Assembly: GCF_039545095.1 (NCBI RefSeq)
Contig: NZ_BAABRS010000001.1
Coordinates: 1,763,620-1,827,619, forward strand
Length of the DNA stretch: 64,000 nt
Origin: Fodinibius salicampi
Lineage (GTDB): Bacteria; Bacteroidota; Rhodothermia; Balneolales; Balneolaceae
Reading direction: 5' to 3'
This document shows positions 62,775 through 64,000 of this stretch, in pieces. The notes beneath the pieces were generated by a model, which saw only the letters and a list, made by a program, of their open reading frames with translations, did not search any database and was not told the origin of the DNA. The position numbers were made by a program, and so were the translations under genes. Every line of letters begins with the position of its first letter. Position 1 is the stretch's first letter.

Positions 62775-64000
62775 TTAAAGCCCAGAACATTCTATAGCAT
62801 GTAAAGTTATCAATTCGGATTCTTGTCCATTAGGTAGAATTATATGGTTTTTACCCATTGCGTGTTCAATTTCATGAACTAATCCATATTCAAGATTAAC
62901 TTTGATTTCAGATCCATCCACATCTGTCATCTTAACGGTATTATCTCCATAATAATTGAGCCACAATTCGTCTAACAGAACCCCCATACTCGGATGACCT
63001 CTTCCTCCAAAAGAAAAATTACCGCCCGGATAATAGCGCAGCCCATATTCATTTAACAGTTGTTTTCCCTTTTGGGCAATTGCAGCACAGTCTGATCCCC
63101 GTTGTTCAATATTATCCAAAGCATTATTTGTCTTGCTTAAATATTCTCCCCCGGGAACAGATGACATGCACCAAGCTTCTTCCCAATCTTTAAGGTCAGA
63201 GTTATTACAATTGATATCGGTAGTATCGGGGTCTATGTCTGTTAGATAATCATCATCCAAGGATAACGTATTTAAATTTATCAGCTTATCCGTCACTTCC
63301 ATTTCAAAGCATCCATGGACGGGATCCCCGCACGGGGCGCCTCCATCGCCTGAGCTACCTCCACCTGAACCTCCACCACCTCCGCCAGTGGAGCCTCCAT
63401 CACCTCCGGATCCACCTGAGGAACACACCCTGCTCGTGGTACTACCACTGCAGGTGCGGCCGGTGTATTCTCGCTACCCATCGCTATAAACTCTGTACCA
63501 GTCGGTACAATGATGCGTGGTAACCGTAACGCACACCAGTTGCATTTCATCCGTATCCGTTTTTCCTCTGGTATTATCCCACATTTCAAACTCATCTTTT
63601 GTTTCCTCCGGAATAAAATCGGTCATTTCCCCTTTCGAATAGATTGTCGACAATGCTTGTTGTCCCGCTTCGTCAAACAGCGAAACCCGGCCGGTAAAAT
63701 CCCCCGCATCCGCCCAGCTAAGGTCCGGGGTCTTTGTATTTCCCGGTTCCAAAAACTGCAATAAATAAAATTCAGGCTGATCTCCGGGCACAGCAATAAG
63801 TTTATACGTTACCCGATGAGGATGCCGATCGGCCAGCGCATCCGGATTAAAATCACTTGCCCAATCGAGCGAGAATTCATAATAGGGCTGTTCTAATACC
63901 TCCGAATAACCTTCTGTTCCCTTGCTCCACTCTATGGAGAAATTATAAGGGATTGCCTCAGTAATATACTGCGCTTTAAAATTCTGTTGCAGCTCAGAAC
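62775..64000 (-). pseudogene. Secreted-type protein with Gly-rich linker and C-terminal HExxH module, broken by an in-frame TAG
   Basis: The reading frame enters from beyond position 64000 (start outside the window) and runs open to a TAG at 63474-63476. It then continues in the same frame without shift to the stop at 62775-62777. The first part contains beta-rich sequence (YYEFSLDWASDF, VTYKLIAVPGD) and a Cys segment (VCVTVTTHHCTDWYRVYSDG). After the TAG come REYTGRTCSG, a Gly/Ser-rich linker (about 35 residues) and a 165-residue module ending with LVHEIEHAMGKNH, a zincin HExxH motif. Family members of this build occur as surface proteins with variable C-termini. The TAG could be a nonsense mutation, read-through, or sequencing error. 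Confidence 0.6.

Noticed and set aside
63293..63595. A 100-codon minus-strand frame across the TAG of the HExxH gene
   Set aside because: It is Ala/Pro/Val/Glu-rich in another frame, an artefact of the Gly-rich linker; the in-frame continuation is much more protein-like.
63428..63791. A frameshift as the explanation of the broken HExxH protein
   Set aside because: The two open parts are in the same frame (distance divisible by three), so a single stop codon explains the break.
1..64000. CRISPR arrays, tRNA or rRNA genes, transposases, integrases or att sites
   Set aside because: I looked for regularly spaced repeats, tRNA-like arms and recombinase motifs and saw none that could be supported.

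Overview
The window most resembles a chromosomal segment from the Balneolota/Rhodothermota side of the Bacteroidota superphylum (a Balneola-, Gracilimonas- or Fodinibius-like halophile is my best guess). The reasons are a C-terminal sorting domain with the YQNYPNPF signature, a Bacteroidota-type arginine cluster that opens with an unusual GNAT and carries an N-acyl-ornithine transcarbamylase, a DUF4296 lipoprotein, a single-cytochrome sdhCAB operon and moderate G+C. I see no rRNA, tRNA, CRISPR array, insertion sequence or integrase; it reads as stable core chromosome with a few accessory loci.

Layout. 1-8.2 kb: partial pdxH, a thioredoxin-like protein, a protein of the family often labelled 3-methyladenine glycosylase, a UbiA prenyltransferase with a thioredoxin-fold protein, a 1051-residue BNR-repeat protein with a sorting domain, a small lipoprotein and a DUF1080 protein. 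8.2-16.2 kb: class III aminotransferase, two paralogous lipoproteins flanking a MATE exporter, a PQQ-type sugar dehydrogenase lipoprotein and a succinate-semialdehyde dehydrogenase. 16.3-20.7 kb: PA0069-type radical SAM protein, anmK, a small acidic protein, and a threonine-synthase-like enzyme carrying a C-terminal domain that looks like the LeuA allosteric domain. 20.7-27.9 kb (minus strand): an aspartate-family operon dapB-dapA-dapD-thrA-thrB-thrC. 28-35 kb: DUF819 permease, a catalytically degenerate class A beta-lactamase-like protein, an RsmI-like methylase, amidase, uridine kinase, SDR and DUF4296. 35-37 kb: recQ on the minus strand.

37.4-46.4 kb: a tightly coupled plus-strand arginine/proline operon, GNAT (probable N-acylglutamate synthase)-argG-argC-argD-argF'-argB-argE-argH-proC, with start/stop overlaps at most junctions and a GC-rich inverted-repeat block in its upstream region. 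46.4-50.8 kb: a Cys-rich small protein gene with a strong Shine-Dalgarno, a remnant resembling the sdhB 3' end, and sdhC-sdhA-sdhB. 51-56.8 kb: yigZ, cobalamin adenosyltransferase, glmM, then yicC-gmk-rpoZ-coaBC. 56.8-62 kb: a soluble multi-PAS histidine kinase, a GNAT-like protein, and a degenerate YibQ-like protein coupled to a lipase.

The right end holds the most unusual locus: a large minus-strand protein (its start lies beyond the window) with a Cys-containing segment, a Gly/Ser-rich linker and a C-terminal HExxH module, broken by one in-frame TAG, followed by a Cys-containing lipoprotein gene. I infer an exported effector or metallopeptidase with a partner lipoprotein, possibly recently inactivated. 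Other points of interest are the threonine synthase/LeuA-type fusion beside a second, canonical thrC, and a glutamine at the ArgF' position that distinguishes acetyl- from succinyl-ornithine users. Several genes (gmk, udk, yigZ, the YibQ-like gene) appear to start with TTG.
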